From NCBI GenBank assembly GCA_947564465.1, contig CANOCV010000021.1, forward strand, positions 1 to 47,827: a DNA stretch of 47,827 nt, written 5' to 3'. Under the pieces are notes generated by a model. It ran no database searches and was not told the origin of the DNA. It saw nothing but the letters and a program-made list of their open reading frames with translations. Made by a program: the position numbers and the translations under genes. Positions 38,207 to 46,455 of the stretch are shown piece after piece. Origin of the DNA: an uncultured Roseburia sp. (GTDB taxonomy: Bacteria > Bacillota > Clostridia > Lachnospirales > Lachnospiraceae). Positions within the stretch are counted from its first letter, which is position 1, and the number at the start of each line of letters is the position of its first letter.

Positions 38207-39865
38207 ATGGACAAGAAAGGAACAAAGGCAGGAAAGAGGATTTTGGCGTTGCTGGTGTCGGCACTGTTGACCACACAGAGCGTATGGGTGCCGGCGGAGA
38301 CTATGGAAGAAGAGGAACCGGGATATCCGATGAGTCCCATGCATCACTGCACGGGAAAAAGTGACGGAACGGATATCACGGACTGGAAATATATTTATTT
38401 TGGCAGCTATCCGCAGACTGAGGTTACGGGAGCCGCACTTGCTACCGAGATTGTGGGAGCCGCCTATGATGCGAACAATGATGCATGGGTAAACGGGCGA
38501 AAATACCGCAGAGTCAGCAGGAGCGATGCCAATTACGGCGCGTATTTTGGAGACAGGGAGTACCGCTATTTCAGATGGGAGCGAATTAAGTGGCGGGTAC
38601 TTAAGGATAATGGGAATACGCTGTATGTGATGGCGGATAATGCTTTAGACTGTAAGGATTACAATGAAGAATATGTGTCTGTCACATGGGAGGAGTCTAC
38701 GCTCTGCGATTGGCTGAACGGCAATTTCTATGAGACGGCGTTGAGTGAAAAGGAACAGAGTGCGGCCGTATCATTGCCTTATGTAAAGACCGACATTTCG
38801 GAGGGACAAGAAGGACAGAAAGATAAGGTTGGTCTGCTTTCTGTCCGGGAGGCGGCGGACCCTGCATATGGTTTTTGTGAAAAAAATGGTATATGTTCTG
38901 TGAGCCGATGGCTGCAGGCGAGCGATTATGCACATGCGATGGGCGTGTATACTTACGGCGATAGCTATACAAACGGAAATGCCAACTGTTTTTGGTGGCT
39001 GCGCACGCAGGGAGGAGATGAAAAACGCGCTTTATCGGTTCACAATTATGGCTACCTCACCGGAGACGGGGATTATGTCGATGATAATAACAACGCCTGT
39101 GTTCCGGTTATGTGCATTGACAAGTCGTCCGAATATTGGTTTGTTACGGATGACGGCACAAGCGGCGAAGGGGGAGGCATAGAAACGAATCCTCCGGATG
39201 AAGGAGAGCAGCAGCCGGATACGGAGCAGAAACCGGAAAAACCGGATCAGGGAGATGGAAGCCAAAGTACGGAAACGGAGGGAGAGCAGGGGACGATTGA
39301 TGGTACGGATAAAAACGGCGACGGCACAGGCAAAAATATAAAAGTGAAAAAGATTTCTATTCAGCTGCCTTCTAAAAAGCTTGCGGCGGGCAGGAAAATA
39401 AAATTAACGGCAAAAGTTGCGCCTGGCAACGCGACAGATTCCGGGGTGACATGGGGAACTGCGAGCAATAATGCTACGATTGACCGGAACGGAAATCTTA
39501 TATTGAACAAAAAGGCTGCGGGAAAAAAGATCATAATTACGGCTACGGCAAATGACGGAAGCGGCAGGAGCGCATATTGCAGAATCACGGTTATGAAGAA
39601 TGCCGTAAAGAGCGTAAAGCTTTCGGCGCCAAAGAAAACACTGAAAGCCGGAAGAACTATGAAATTAAAAGCAATAGTAAAGACTACCGGGAAGAAGGCG
39701 AATAAAACCTTGAAATGGACAAGCTCCAATCCAAGATATGCCACAGTCAGCAAGTCCGGCACGCTCAAGGCGAAGAAGGCGGGAAAGGGAAAGAAAGTTA
39801 CGGTTATGGCAAGGTCCGTGGACGGAACGGATAAAAAGGCGAAAGTGACAATTGCGATAAAGTGA
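38207..39865 (+). CDS. Exported protein with DUF6273 and two bacterial Ig-like (BIG2) domains
   Basis: The 552-residue protein has a signal peptide (basic start, hydrophobic core ILALLVSALLTTQSV, likely cleavage near VPAETM). Residues about 35-315 have features of DUF6273 (IYFGSYPQTEV, IKWRVLKDNGNTLYVMAD, STLCDWLNGNFYETA, FWWLRTQGGDEKRALSV). A low-complexity linker rich in E, P, D, G and T (about 325-380) leads to two Ig-like repeats at about 385-465 and 468-552, both with the pattern LKWTSSNPRYATVSKSGTLK or a variant. No LPxTG or other wall anchor is present, so it is probably secreted or held non-covalently. AAAGGAG lies just before ATG 38207. Function unknown; carbohydrate or surface binding is a guess. 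Confidence 0.85.
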   Translation: MDKKGTKAGKRILALLVSALLTTQSVWVPAETMEEEEPGYPMSPMHHCTGKSDGTDITDWKYIYFGSYPQTEVTGAALATEIVGAAYDANNDAWVNGRKYRRVSRSDANYGAYFGDREYRYFRWERIKWRVLKDNGNTLYVMADNALDCKDYNEEYVSVTWEESTLCDWLNGNFYETALSEKEQSAAVSLPYVKTDISEGQEGQKDKVGLLSVREAADPAYGFCEKNGICSVSRWLQASDYAHAMGVYTYGDSYTNGNANCFWWLRTQGGDEKRALSVHNYGYLTGDGDYVDDNNNACVPVMCIDKSSEYWFVTDDGTSGEGGGIETNPPDEGEQQPDTEQKPEKPDQGDGSQSTETEGEQGTIDGTDKNGDGTGKNIKVKKISIQLPSKKLAAGRKIKLTAKVAPGNATDSGVTWGTASNNATIDRNGNLILNKKAAGKKIIITATANDGSGRSAYCRITVMKNAVKSVKLSAPKKTLKAGRTMKLKAIVKTTGKKANKTLKWTSSNPRYATVSKSGTLKAKKAGKGKKVTVMARSVDGTDKKAKVTIAIK

Positions 39866-39995
39866 TAAATTCCGGAGAGAAAGACATTGGTCAGCGAGAG
39901 GGCAGGCAATGATGGACAAAGGATAAATTAGTAAGATTCTTAAATGTGAGTTGATCACATACATAGCCTCCGGTTTCTGGTAGAATATAGTCAAA

Positions 39996-40027
39996 TACCC
40001 GCAGGGCACTTTACCCGCAGGGCACTT
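39996..40027 (+). repeat. Perfect 16-base tandem repeat upstream of the ferredoxin operon
   Basis: TACCCGCAGGGCACTT occurs twice in direct succession. Further on, CTCGCGGG (40050-40057) can pair with the CCCGC inside the repeat, giving alternative hairpins in the leader. TGGTAGAAT at 39978-39986 resembles an extended -10 promoter element but has no good -35. Confidence 0.75.
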
Positions 40028-40094
40028 AGCGCGGCTGCCTGGCTCATTGCTCGCGGGAATAAAAGAGTTCTGCAAGTCATAGGAGGAGTAAGAT

Positions 40095-40298
40095 ATGCCG
40101 TCAAAAAAATATGCAGTTGTAGATAAAGAGCGATGTGTTGCCTGTGGGGCATGCACGAAAGAATGTCCGAGGGATGCCATTGCAGTATGGCGCGGATGTT
40201 ATGCCGTTGTGGATAAAAGAATCTGTGTTGGATGCGGGAAATGCGCCGGAACCTGTCCGGCAGGATGTATTTTGACAGTTGACAGGGAGGTGGAGTGA
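40095..40298 (+). CDS. Small 2[4Fe-4S] ferredoxin
   Basis: The 67-residue protein has two perfect C-x2-C-x2-C-x3-C cluster motifs (CVACGACTKECP and CVGCGKCAGTCP). It is similar in size to clostridial ferredoxins but has basic residues at the start and RG in the central loop. It would carry low-potential electrons in the cytoplasm. TAGGAGGAG precedes the ATG. The stop overlaps the next start (GTGATG), so it is translationally coupled to the NapH-like membrane protein, its probable electron partner. Confidence 0.93.
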   Translation: MPSKKYAVVDKERCVACGACTKECPRDAIAVWRGCYAVVDKRICVGCGKCAGTCPAGCILTVDREVE

Positions 40299-40888
40299 TG
40301 AAAAAGACACGTTGGTACGATTACCTGTGGATATGGTCGATTCTGTATTTTGCGTTGGGGTTTTTCAATATTTTTTTCGCGTGGCTTGGGATGATTGATT
40401 TTCTGGTTCCGATTATTATTGCCATTGTTGGAGGAAACAAATGGTTTTGCAATAATCTGTGCGGAAGAGGGCAGCTATTCAATCTTATCGGAAAGAAACT
40501 GAAATGTTCGCGGAACAAACCCGCGCCTAAGTGGATCGCTTCAAAATGGTTTCGATACGGTTTTTTAGTATTCTTTTTGACAATGTTTGGAAACATGATA
40601 TTTCAGACCTGGCTGGTTGGCAGCGGAGCGTCATCCTTAAAAGAAGCCGTTAAACTCTTTTGGACATTTAGAGTTCCGTGGTCTTGGGCATATTCTGCCG
40701 GGAAGGTTCCGGACTGGGTTGCTCAGTTTAGTTTTGGATTTTATAGCCTGATGCTGACGTCTGCGTTGATTGGATTGATAGTTATGGCACTGTATAAGCC
40801 GAGAACATGGTGTACTTTCTGTCCTATGGGAACTATGACGCAATCCATTTGTAAAATCAGGAACAAGGATACAGAATCAGCCATATGA
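40298..40888 (+). CDS. NapH-like membrane Fe-S protein
   Basis: The 196-residue membrane protein has about four helices (about residues 10-30, 34-46, 86-106, 145-166). Two cysteine groups face the same side: C51-x3-C55 with C70 (FCNNLCGRGQLF) and C172-x2-C175 with C185 (RTWCTFCPMGTM). This matches the NapH/Fer4_5 quinol- or ferredoxin-linked membrane family, but the C-terminal double ferredoxin domain of NapH is missing. That part may be supplied by the separate ferredoxin gene upstream. GGGAGGTGG lies before the ATG at 40298. CcdA-thioredoxin follows 20 bases later. Confidence 0.85.
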   Translation: MKKTRWYDYLWIWSILYFALGFFNIFFAWLGMIDFLVPIIIAIVGGNKWFCNNLCGRGQLFNLIGKKLKCSRNKPAPKWIASKWFRYGFLVFFLTMFGNMIFQTWLVGSGASSLKEAVKLFWTFRVPWSWAYSAGKVPDWVAQFSFGFYSLMLTSALIGLIVMALYKPRTWCTFCPMGTMTQSICKIRNKDTESAI

Positions 40889-40908
40889 TCATATGAAGGA
40901 GGACAAAG

Positions 40909-42168
40909 ATGGGTTTTTCTTTAGATGTAAATGTTCCGGTGGTAACAGTGTTTTTACAGGGGCTTGTCAGTTTTTTTTCGCCCTGTGTCCTGCCGCTTTT
41001 ACCGCTTTACATTGGATATTTGTCAGGGGGAACCGGCAACATAGGAGAGGATGGAAGAATTTCTTATAAGCGTGGCAGAGTAATGGTAAATACCTTGTTT
41101 TTTGTGTTGGGGATCAGTTTTGCCTTTCTGCTTTTGGGTTTGGGAATGACGGCTCTGGGGAAGTTTTTTAACCGCAACCAGCTGATGTTTGCCCGGATTG
41201 GCGGAATTTTGGTTTTTTTCTTTGGACTGTATCAATTGGGCGTTTTCGGGACATCTTCCGTATTGGCAAGAGAACATCGGCTTCCGGTTCGTCTGGATCG
41301 TATGGCGATGTCTCCTGTTACCGCATTGGTTATGGGATTTACCTTCAGCTTTGCATGGACGCCTTGCGTGGGGCCGGCGCTGGCCAGCGTGCTGATTATG
41401 GTTTCATCGGCATCTACCCAGGCAGCCGGGATTATGCTGATAGGAGTTTATACTTTGGGATTTGTACTGCCTTTTTTGGCTGTGGGTTTGTTTACTGCTT
41501 CTCTGCTGGATTTTTTCAAAAAACATAACCGGATTGTAAAATATACAGTGAAAATAGGCGGAATTCTAATGTTGCTTATGGGAATTCTGATGTTTACAGG
41601 GAAAATGAACTCTATAACAGGGTATTTGTCCGCAGTCTCATCATCAGACCAACAGGAAAATATTTCAACACAGGATTCATCGGAGGGAACAACCTCGCCG
41701 GAAAAGGCTTCGGAACAACAGCTTCCTTCCGCCTTAGATTTCACCTTGACAGATCAATATGGTAACAGCCATACGTTGTCGGATTATAAAGGTAAGACAG
41801 TATTCCTTAACTTTTGGGCTACATGGTGTCCTCCTTGCCGCGCGGAAATGCCGGATATTCAGAAAATCTACGAATCTTATCAGGAAAACGGAGACGATTC
41901 ACTGGTTATTTTAGGTGTCGCAGGCCCCGGTCAGGGACAGGAAATGACAGTGGAAGGGATTGCCGGTTTCCTGGAGGAGAACGGATATACATATCCGGTA
42001 GTGATGGATACGACAGGCGAGCAGTTTACAAACTATGGGGTTTATTCTCTCCCAACCACGTATATGATTGACAAAGACGGGAAGGTATTCGGTTATGTAA
42101 GCGGACAGCTCAGTGAGGAAATGATGATTAGTATTATTGAACAGACGATGGAAGGGAAACGGCGTTAA
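40909..42168 (+). CDS. CcdA-type thiol-electron transporter fused to a TlpA/ResA-like thioredoxin
   Basis: The 419-residue fusion combines two proteins. Residues 1-240 form a CcdA/DsbD-beta six-helix unit with the two redox cysteines C26 (FFSPCVLPLLPLYIGYLSGG) and C153 (AWTPCVGPALAS). A serine- and glutamine-rich linker (244-272) leads to a thioredoxin domain with C307-P-P-C310 (NFWATWCPPCRAEMP) and LPTTYMIDKDG. The thioredoxin part should lie outside the membrane. The family passes reducing equivalents from inside to extracytoplasmic thiols for cytochrome maturation or repair of oxidised proteins. No cytochrome gene is nearby. Ribosome site AAGGAGG; terminator at 42208-42252 closes the operon. 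Confidence 0.93.
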   Translation: MGFSLDVNVPVVTVFLQGLVSFFSPCVLPLLPLYIGYLSGGTGNIGEDGRISYKRGRVMVNTLFFVLGISFAFLLLGLGMTALGKFFNRNQLMFARIGGILVFFFGLYQLGVFGTSSVLAREHRLPVRLDRMAMSPVTALVMGFTFSFAWTPCVGPALASVLIMVSSASTQAAGIMLIGVYTLGFVLPFLAVGLFTASLLDFFKKHNRIVKYTVKIGGILMLLMGILMFTGKMNSITGYLSAVSSSDQQENISTQDSSEGTTSPEKASEQQLPSALDFTLTDQYGNSHTLSDYKGKTVFLNFWATWCPPCRAEMPDIQKIYESYQENGDDSLVILGVAGPGQGQEMTVEGIAGFLEENGYTYPVVMDTTGEQFTNYGVYSLPTTYMIDKDGKVFGYVSGQLSEEMMISIIEQTMEGKRR

Positions 42169-42207
42169 AGCCGAGAAAACGCTGTGCATCATACGGCGGC
42201 GTAAAAG

Positions 42208-42252
42208 GCCGGCAGGTGAACGAATCATCTGCCGGCTGTTTGATATTTTTTG
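42208..42252 (+). terminator. Terminator of the ferredoxin/NapH/CcdA operon
   Basis: GCCGGCAGGTGA (42208-42219) pairs with TCATCTGCCGGC (42225-42236), with one G-U pair and loop ACGAA. It is followed by a T-rich tract ending TTTTTTG. Confidence 0.9.
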
Positions 42253-42255
42253 TTC

Positions 42256-43473
42256 TTACAGGTTTCTTGTCAAAATCTTACTTTTTTCCACAAAGTCTTC
42301 AACGGTGAGAAATCCAAGCCGTTTCATTAGATCGGCGACGTAAGGATTTTCCGCAGGTGTGTGGAACGGGGAAGCTGCGGCGTAATCGTTAATGTTTTTC
42401 TTACATTGCTCGGTGGGTATGACACGTTTGGGTCCGCCTGCGCAGCCGCCGTCACAGGCCATTCCTTCAAAGAAGTTTCCATTGATATCACCGGAAAGAA
42501 TTTCAGAGAGCAGCGCCTTGCAGTTTGCCACGCCGTTTGCAGTGACCGGAGAAAAATTGTATTCAGGGTGCAGGCTTTTTACACATTCTCCGACGGCCTT
42601 GCTGACGCCTCCGGTACGTCCGTAGAGCCGGCCGGCAGTGGAGGAGTGTTCCCGTTTTTCTTCTTTCATGGCAGAAAAATCAATCTGAAATACTTCAAGC
42701 ATATCGTTTAATTCCTCAAAGGTCAGCACGCAGTCGATGGCCGGCGCAAGCTCGGGGTCTCTTGCCTCGGCTTTTTTTGCAAGGCAGGGTCCGATAAAAA
42801 TGGTTTTGCAGTCAGGATGCAGCTCCTTTACAATTCGTCCGCAGGCGATCATCGGAGAGACGGAGGGCGGAAGATGGGAGACAATCTTTGAGAAGTCCTT
42901 TCGTATCATTCCTATCCACACAGGGCAGCAGCAGCTTGTAAGCTGAAAGCTTTCCGGTGAATGGATATTTTCGGTAAATTCCAAAGACTCCTTTAGGGTG
43001 AGGATGTCCGCAAAGGCGGCGACTTCAAGCATACCGGTAAAACCTATCTGCTTTAGCGCAGGGCGAAGCCTTGAGGGAGTGGCGTCTTCCCCGAATTGTC
43101 CGACGAAGGCGGGAGCCATTAATGCGTAGACCGGATGCGCAGCGTCCTTTAGCAGTTCGATTGCGGTGACCGTGTCTTTGCTCAGGGCCAGATTTTCGTC
43201 CTTGCACGCCTTGATGCATTCTCCGCAGCCGCTGCACAGCTCCGAGCGTATTGTAACCGTGCCGTTTTCTACCTGCATGGCCTCAAAAATGCAGGCCGAA
43301 ACGCAGGCGGGATCTTCACAGTTGCAGTCGTGTTTCCGGCGGATGAGGGGATGTTCCTTCGGGTGCAGCAGACAGTCCAGCTGTCCCTTATCATAGCTGC
43401 CCTCCAAAAGAGTCAGCTTCTCGTTTTTTGCTTTTGCAGTAATCACCTTTTTATACAATTCATCAAATGTCAT
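42256..43473 (-). CDS. Short [FeFe]-hydrogenase-like protein, possibly of the sensory (group C/D) type
   Basis: The 405-residue protein has two N-terminal [4Fe-4S] sites, C50/C52/C57/C61 and C80/C83/C86/C90, then a hydrogenase H-cluster domain. H-cluster motifs are T-S-C181-C-C183-P-V-W, G-P-C230-L-A-K-K and E-G-M-A-C340-D-G-G-C344. All four expected cluster cysteines (C183, C230, C340, C344) and the neighbouring proton-route cysteine C182 are present. The second motif has GPC rather than the MPC of catalytic group A enzymes, and no NADH-binding or accessory subunit is adjacent. This suggests a hydrogen sensor or another non-bulk role. AAAAGGAGT precedes the start. It is convergent to the CcdA operon and divergent from prmA. 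Confidence 0.88.
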   Translation of the reverse strand: MTFDELYKKVITAKAKNEKLTLLEGSYDKGQLDCLLHPKEHPLIRRKHDCNCEDPACVSACIFEAMQVENGTVTIRSELCSGCGECIKACKDENLALSKDTVTAIELLKDAAHPVYALMAPAFVGQFGEDATPSRLRPALKQIGFTGMLEVAAFADILTLKESLEFTENIHSPESFQLTSCCCPVWIGMIRKDFSKIVSHLPPSVSPMIACGRIVKELHPDCKTIFIGPCLAKKAEARDPELAPAIDCVLTFEELNDMLEVFQIDFSAMKEEKREHSSTAGRLYGRTGGVSKAVGECVKSLHPEYNFSPVTANGVANCKALLSEILSGDINGNFFEGMACDGGCAGGPKRVIPTEQCKKNINDYAAASPFHTPAENPYVADLMKRLGFLTVEDFVEKSKILTRNL

Positions 43474-43567
43474 AGATCATTCACTCCTTTTATTATAATA
43501 TTTGCAGAAAAATCAATTCTATGCTAATATGGTTTCATATGCGGATTTGAAAAAGAGGAAAAATGCG

Positions 43568-44515
43568 ATGAAATGGAATAAATATACGATTGAAACGACA
43601 ACGGAGGCAGAAGATTTTATTAGTATGATGTTGGACGAACTTGGCATAGAGGGAATAGAGATTGAGGATAATGTTCCGCTGACAGAGGAAGAACAGGCGG
43701 GGATGTTTATCGACTTTCCGCCAACTCTGCCAAGGGATGACGGGACAAGCCGCATCAGCTTTTATCTGGATGCTGATGCAGAGCAGGAAGAGCTTGTGAG
43801 AAAGGTGAAAGAAGGGCTTGAAAAGCTGCGCCAAATGACAGACGTGGGATCCGGTGTGATTACAAGCGGCGAGACGGAAGACGTGGACTGGATGAACAAC
43901 TGGAAGCAATATTTTCAGTCATTTTATATTGATAATATCCTAATCAAGCCGACCTGGGAGGAGCTTAAGGAGGAGGATCGCGATAAGTTTCTGATAGAGA
44001 TTGATCCGGGCGTTTCCTTTGGGACAGGCAAGCATGAGACGACGCAGCTTTGTATCCGCCAGCTTTGCAAATATATAACGGGGAGCGAGAGAGTGCTTGA
44101 CGTGGGATGCGGGAGCGGGATCCTATCGATAGCGGCGTTAAAGCTTGGGGCGGCTCATGTAGTGGGGACCGATATTGACGAGAACTGCATGGCCTCTACC
44201 CGTGAGAATATGCAGGTCAATCATCTTGATAAGACTATGGGTGAATTTTATATCGGAAACCTGATTGACGATGCAAAGCTGCAGGAGACAGTAGGAACGG
44301 GCTATGATATCGTGGTTGCCAATATTTTGGCGGATGTGATTATCCCGATGGCGCCTGTGATTCCCGCAAGGCTGAAGGAGGGCGGTGTTTTTATAACCTC
44401 CGGAATTATAGATTTTAAAGAAAACGAAGTGAAAGCTGCCATAGAAGAGGCGGGACTGCAAATATTGGAAATCAACCGTCAGGGCGAATGGGTAAATATA
44501 ACCGCGAGGAAATGA
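43568..44515 (+). CDS. prmA: Ribosomal protein L11 methyltransferase
   Basis: S-adenosylmethionine-dependent trimethylation of ribosomal protein L11. The 315-residue protein has an N-terminal substrate domain (WNKYTIETTTEAEDFISMML, PVxxEDWMNNWKQYFQ-like VDWMNNWKQYFQSF). The C-terminal methyltransferase domain has PGVSFGTGKHETTQLC, VLDVGCGSGILSIAALKLGA and VANILADVI. The start at 43568 has GAGGAA 7 bases before it; upstream in-frame codons would add 22 non-conserved residues. It restarts the conserved heat-shock gene block. rsmE follows 1 base later. Confidence 0.96.
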   Translation: MKWNKYTIETTTEAEDFISMMLDELGIEGIEIEDNVPLTEEEQAGMFIDFPPTLPRDDGTSRISFYLDADAEQEELVRKVKEGLEKLRQMTDVGSGVITSGETEDVDWMNNWKQYFQSFYIDNILIKPTWEELKEEDRDKFLIEIDPGVSFGTGKHETTQLCIRQLCKYITGSERVLDVGCGSGILSIAALKLGAAHVVGTDIDENCMASTRENMQVNHLDKTMGEFYIGNLIDDAKLQETVGTGYDIVVANILADVIIPMAPVIPARLKEGGVFITSGIIDFKENEVKAAIEEAGLQILEINRQGEWVNITARK

Positions 44516-44516
44516 G

Positions 44517-45266
44517 ATGCATCAGTTTTTTATAGAGGATAGCCAGATCGGAAAAGAATATGTGACGATTACCGGCGCAGATGTGAAGCACATAAGAAAT
44601 GTGCTGCGCATGCGACAGGGTGAGAGGATACGGGTCAGCAGCCAGTCAGGAGAAAATTATTTTTGCAGCATTGCCGAGATCGGAGAAGAGTTTGTCCAGG
44701 CGGATATCATCTCTAAGGATGCACCGGGGACGGAGCTGCCGTCAAAAATCTATCTTTTTCAGGCGCTTCCCAAGGGAGACCGGATGGAGACGGTGATTGA
44801 AAAGGCGGTCGAGCTTGGCGTTTACGAGATTATACCGGTAGCGATGAAATACTGTGTCGTCAGGCTGGACGAGAAAAAAGCGATGAATAAGGTGAAGCGC
44901 TATCAGGCGATTGCAGAAAGCGCTGCGAAGCAGTCCAAGCGCAGCATGATTCCTCACATACATGAGGTGATGAGCTATAAAGAGGCGGTTGCCTATGCTA
45001 AAAATTGTGATGTCTGCATTGTGCCGTATGAAAATGAGATGGGGATGGCGGGTACCGCGGAAGTACTAAACAAAATTAAGCCGGGACGCTCCGTAAGTAT
45101 TATCATCGGACCGGAGGGCGGATTTGCGGAGGAAGAGATTGCGGCGGTAAGAGATACGATGGAGGTAATCTCGCTTGGAAAGCGTATTCTGCGCACAGAT
45201 ACGGCGGCAATTGCCGCTATGTCCATAGTAATGCTGACGCTTGAAGGGGCGTCATATGAAGAATAA
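44517..45266 (+). CDS. rsmE: 16S rRNA (uracil-1498-N3)-methyltransferase
   Basis: The 249-residue SPOUT-class enzyme methylates U1498 of 16S rRNA. An N-terminal PUA-like domain (HQFFIEDSQIG, HIRNVLRMRQGERI) precedes the knotted methyltransferase domain. The SAM-binding region is IIIGPEGGFAEEEI and the C-terminal knot LGKRILRTDTAAIAAMSIVM. It starts 1 base after prmA stops, the usual pairing. Confidence 0.96.
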   Translation: MHQFFIEDSQIGKEYVTITGADVKHIRNVLRMRQGERIRVSSQSGENYFCSIAEIGEEFVQADIISKDAPGTELPSKIYLFQALPKGDRMETVIEKAVELGVYEIIPVAMKYCVVRLDEKKAMNKVKRYQAIAESAAKQSKRSMIPHIHEVMSYKEAVAYAKNCDVCIVPYENEMGMAGTAEVLNKIKPGRSVSIIIGPEGGFAEEEIAAVRDTMEVISLGKRILRTDTAAIAAMSIVMLTLEGASYEE

Positions 45267-45283
45267 TACGGAAGGAAAGAAGA

Positions 45284-46441
45284 ATGGAAGCATATTTGGA
45301 TAATTCTGCGACGACGCAGTGCGGAAAGCAGGCGTGCGATATCATGGTGCGGCTGTTGACACAGGATTACGGGAATCCGTCGTCACTGCACTTAAAAGGA
45401 GTGGAGGCAGAAAGGTATGTAAAGGATGCCAGGGAAAAGATCGCGAGAACCCTAAAGGCGGATGAAAAAGAGATCGTGTTTACATCGGGCGGTACGGAGT
45501 CTAATAATCTTGCGATTATCGGAGCGGCGATGGCAAACAGGCGTGCGGGAATGCATTTAATAACTACCTCAATTGAGCACCCCTCCGTTCTCAATGCGAT
45601 GGAATATTTAAAGGAGCAGGGATTTGAGATTACGTATCTTCCGGTGGACGAAAACGGAATTATTTCGCTTGAGGATTTGCGTGAAGCGGTCAGAGAGGAT
45701 ACGATACTGGTATCCGTCATGCAGGTGAATAATGAAATCGGTGCAATTGAGCCGATCGAGCAGGCCGCGAAATGCATCAAGGAGAAGAATCCAAAGACGC
45801 TTTTTCATGTAGATGCCATACAGTCTTACGGAAAAATGAGGATTTATCCGAAACGTATGGGGATTGATTTACTCTCTGTCAGCGGTCACAAGATTCATGG
45901 ACCGAAGGGATGCGGATTTTTATATATCAGGGAAAAAACGAAGATAAAGCCGATTATATTCGGAGGCGGGCAGCAGAAGGGGATGCGCTCCGGCACGGAG
46001 AATGTTCCGGCAATTGCAGGGCTGGCTGCCGCTGCCGTCGAAAGCTATGAGAATTTTGAGGAAAAGACGGCGCATCTGTATGAGATAAAAAAGGCGTTTA
46101 CAGACGGCATCAGACAGCTGCCTGGAGCAGTGATAAACGGAAAGTGCGGGCAGGATTCTGCGCCCCATATTGCAAGCGTCAGCTTTACGGATGTCAGAAG
46201 CGAGGTGCTGCTTCACGATTTAGAGCAGCGGCAGATTTATGTGTCGGCAGGGTCGGCGTGCTCTTCCAACACAAAAAAGAAGGTCAGCGCCACATTAAAA
46301 AATATCGGTGTGCGGCAGGATTTGCTTGAGAATACGGTAAGGTTCAGCTTCAGCGTCCATACGACAATGGAGGAGATTTTATATGTCTTGGAAGAATTGC
46401 CCCGTATTTTACAGCTTCGCAGGAAATATACGAGACACTAG
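45284..46441 (+). CDS. Cysteine desulfurase (NifS/IscS-like), probable ThiI partner
   Basis: PLP enzyme that takes sulfur from cysteine as a persulfide. The 385-residue class V aminotransferase has PLP lysine K203 (SVSGHKIHGPKG) and the persulfide cysteine C326 in SAGSACSSNTKKK. SGTENVPAIAGLA and the start AYLDNSATTQ are also typical. It is followed 14 bases later by thiI, as nifZ-thiI in B. subtilis, so it likely supplies sulfur for 4-thiouridine in tRNA. A wider role in Fe-S assembly cannot be excluded; no scaffold gene is adjacent. GGAAGGAAAG precedes the ATG. Confidence 0.93.
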   Translation: MEAYLDNSATTQCGKQACDIMVRLLTQDYGNPSSLHLKGVEAERYVKDAREKIARTLKADEKEIVFTSGGTESNNLAIIGAAMANRRAGMHLITTSIEHPSVLNAMEYLKEQGFEITYLPVDENGIISLEDLREAVREDTILVSVMQVNNEIGAIEPIEQAAKCIKEKNPKTLFHVDAIQSYGKMRIYPKRMGIDLLSVSGHKIHGPKGCGFLYIREKTKIKPIIFGGGQQKGMRSGTENVPAIAGLAAAAVESYENFEEKTAHLYEIKKAFTDGIRQLPGAVINGKCGQDSAPHIASVSFTDVRSEVLLHDLEQRQIYVSAGSACSSNTKKKVSATLKNIGVRQDLLENTVRFSFSVHTTMEEILYVLEELPRILQLRRKYTRH

Positions 46442-46455
46442 GAGAGGAGCGGATT

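Noticed and set aside
39996..40027. CRISPR-like array
   Set aside because: Only two units in direct contact with no spacers, and no cas genes in the window.
42256..43473. Catalytic, energy-conserving hydrogenase complex subunit
   Set aside because: No NADH- or ferredoxin-coupling partner genes are adjacent, and the second H-cluster motif departs from group A. A bulk hydrogen-producing role is not supported by this window.
43474..43567. Overlapping divergent promoters between the hydrogenase-like gene and prmA (TATTATAATA near 43490)
   Set aside because: The -10-like sequence is good on both strands, but no -35 at proper spacing was found on either, so no promoter was called.
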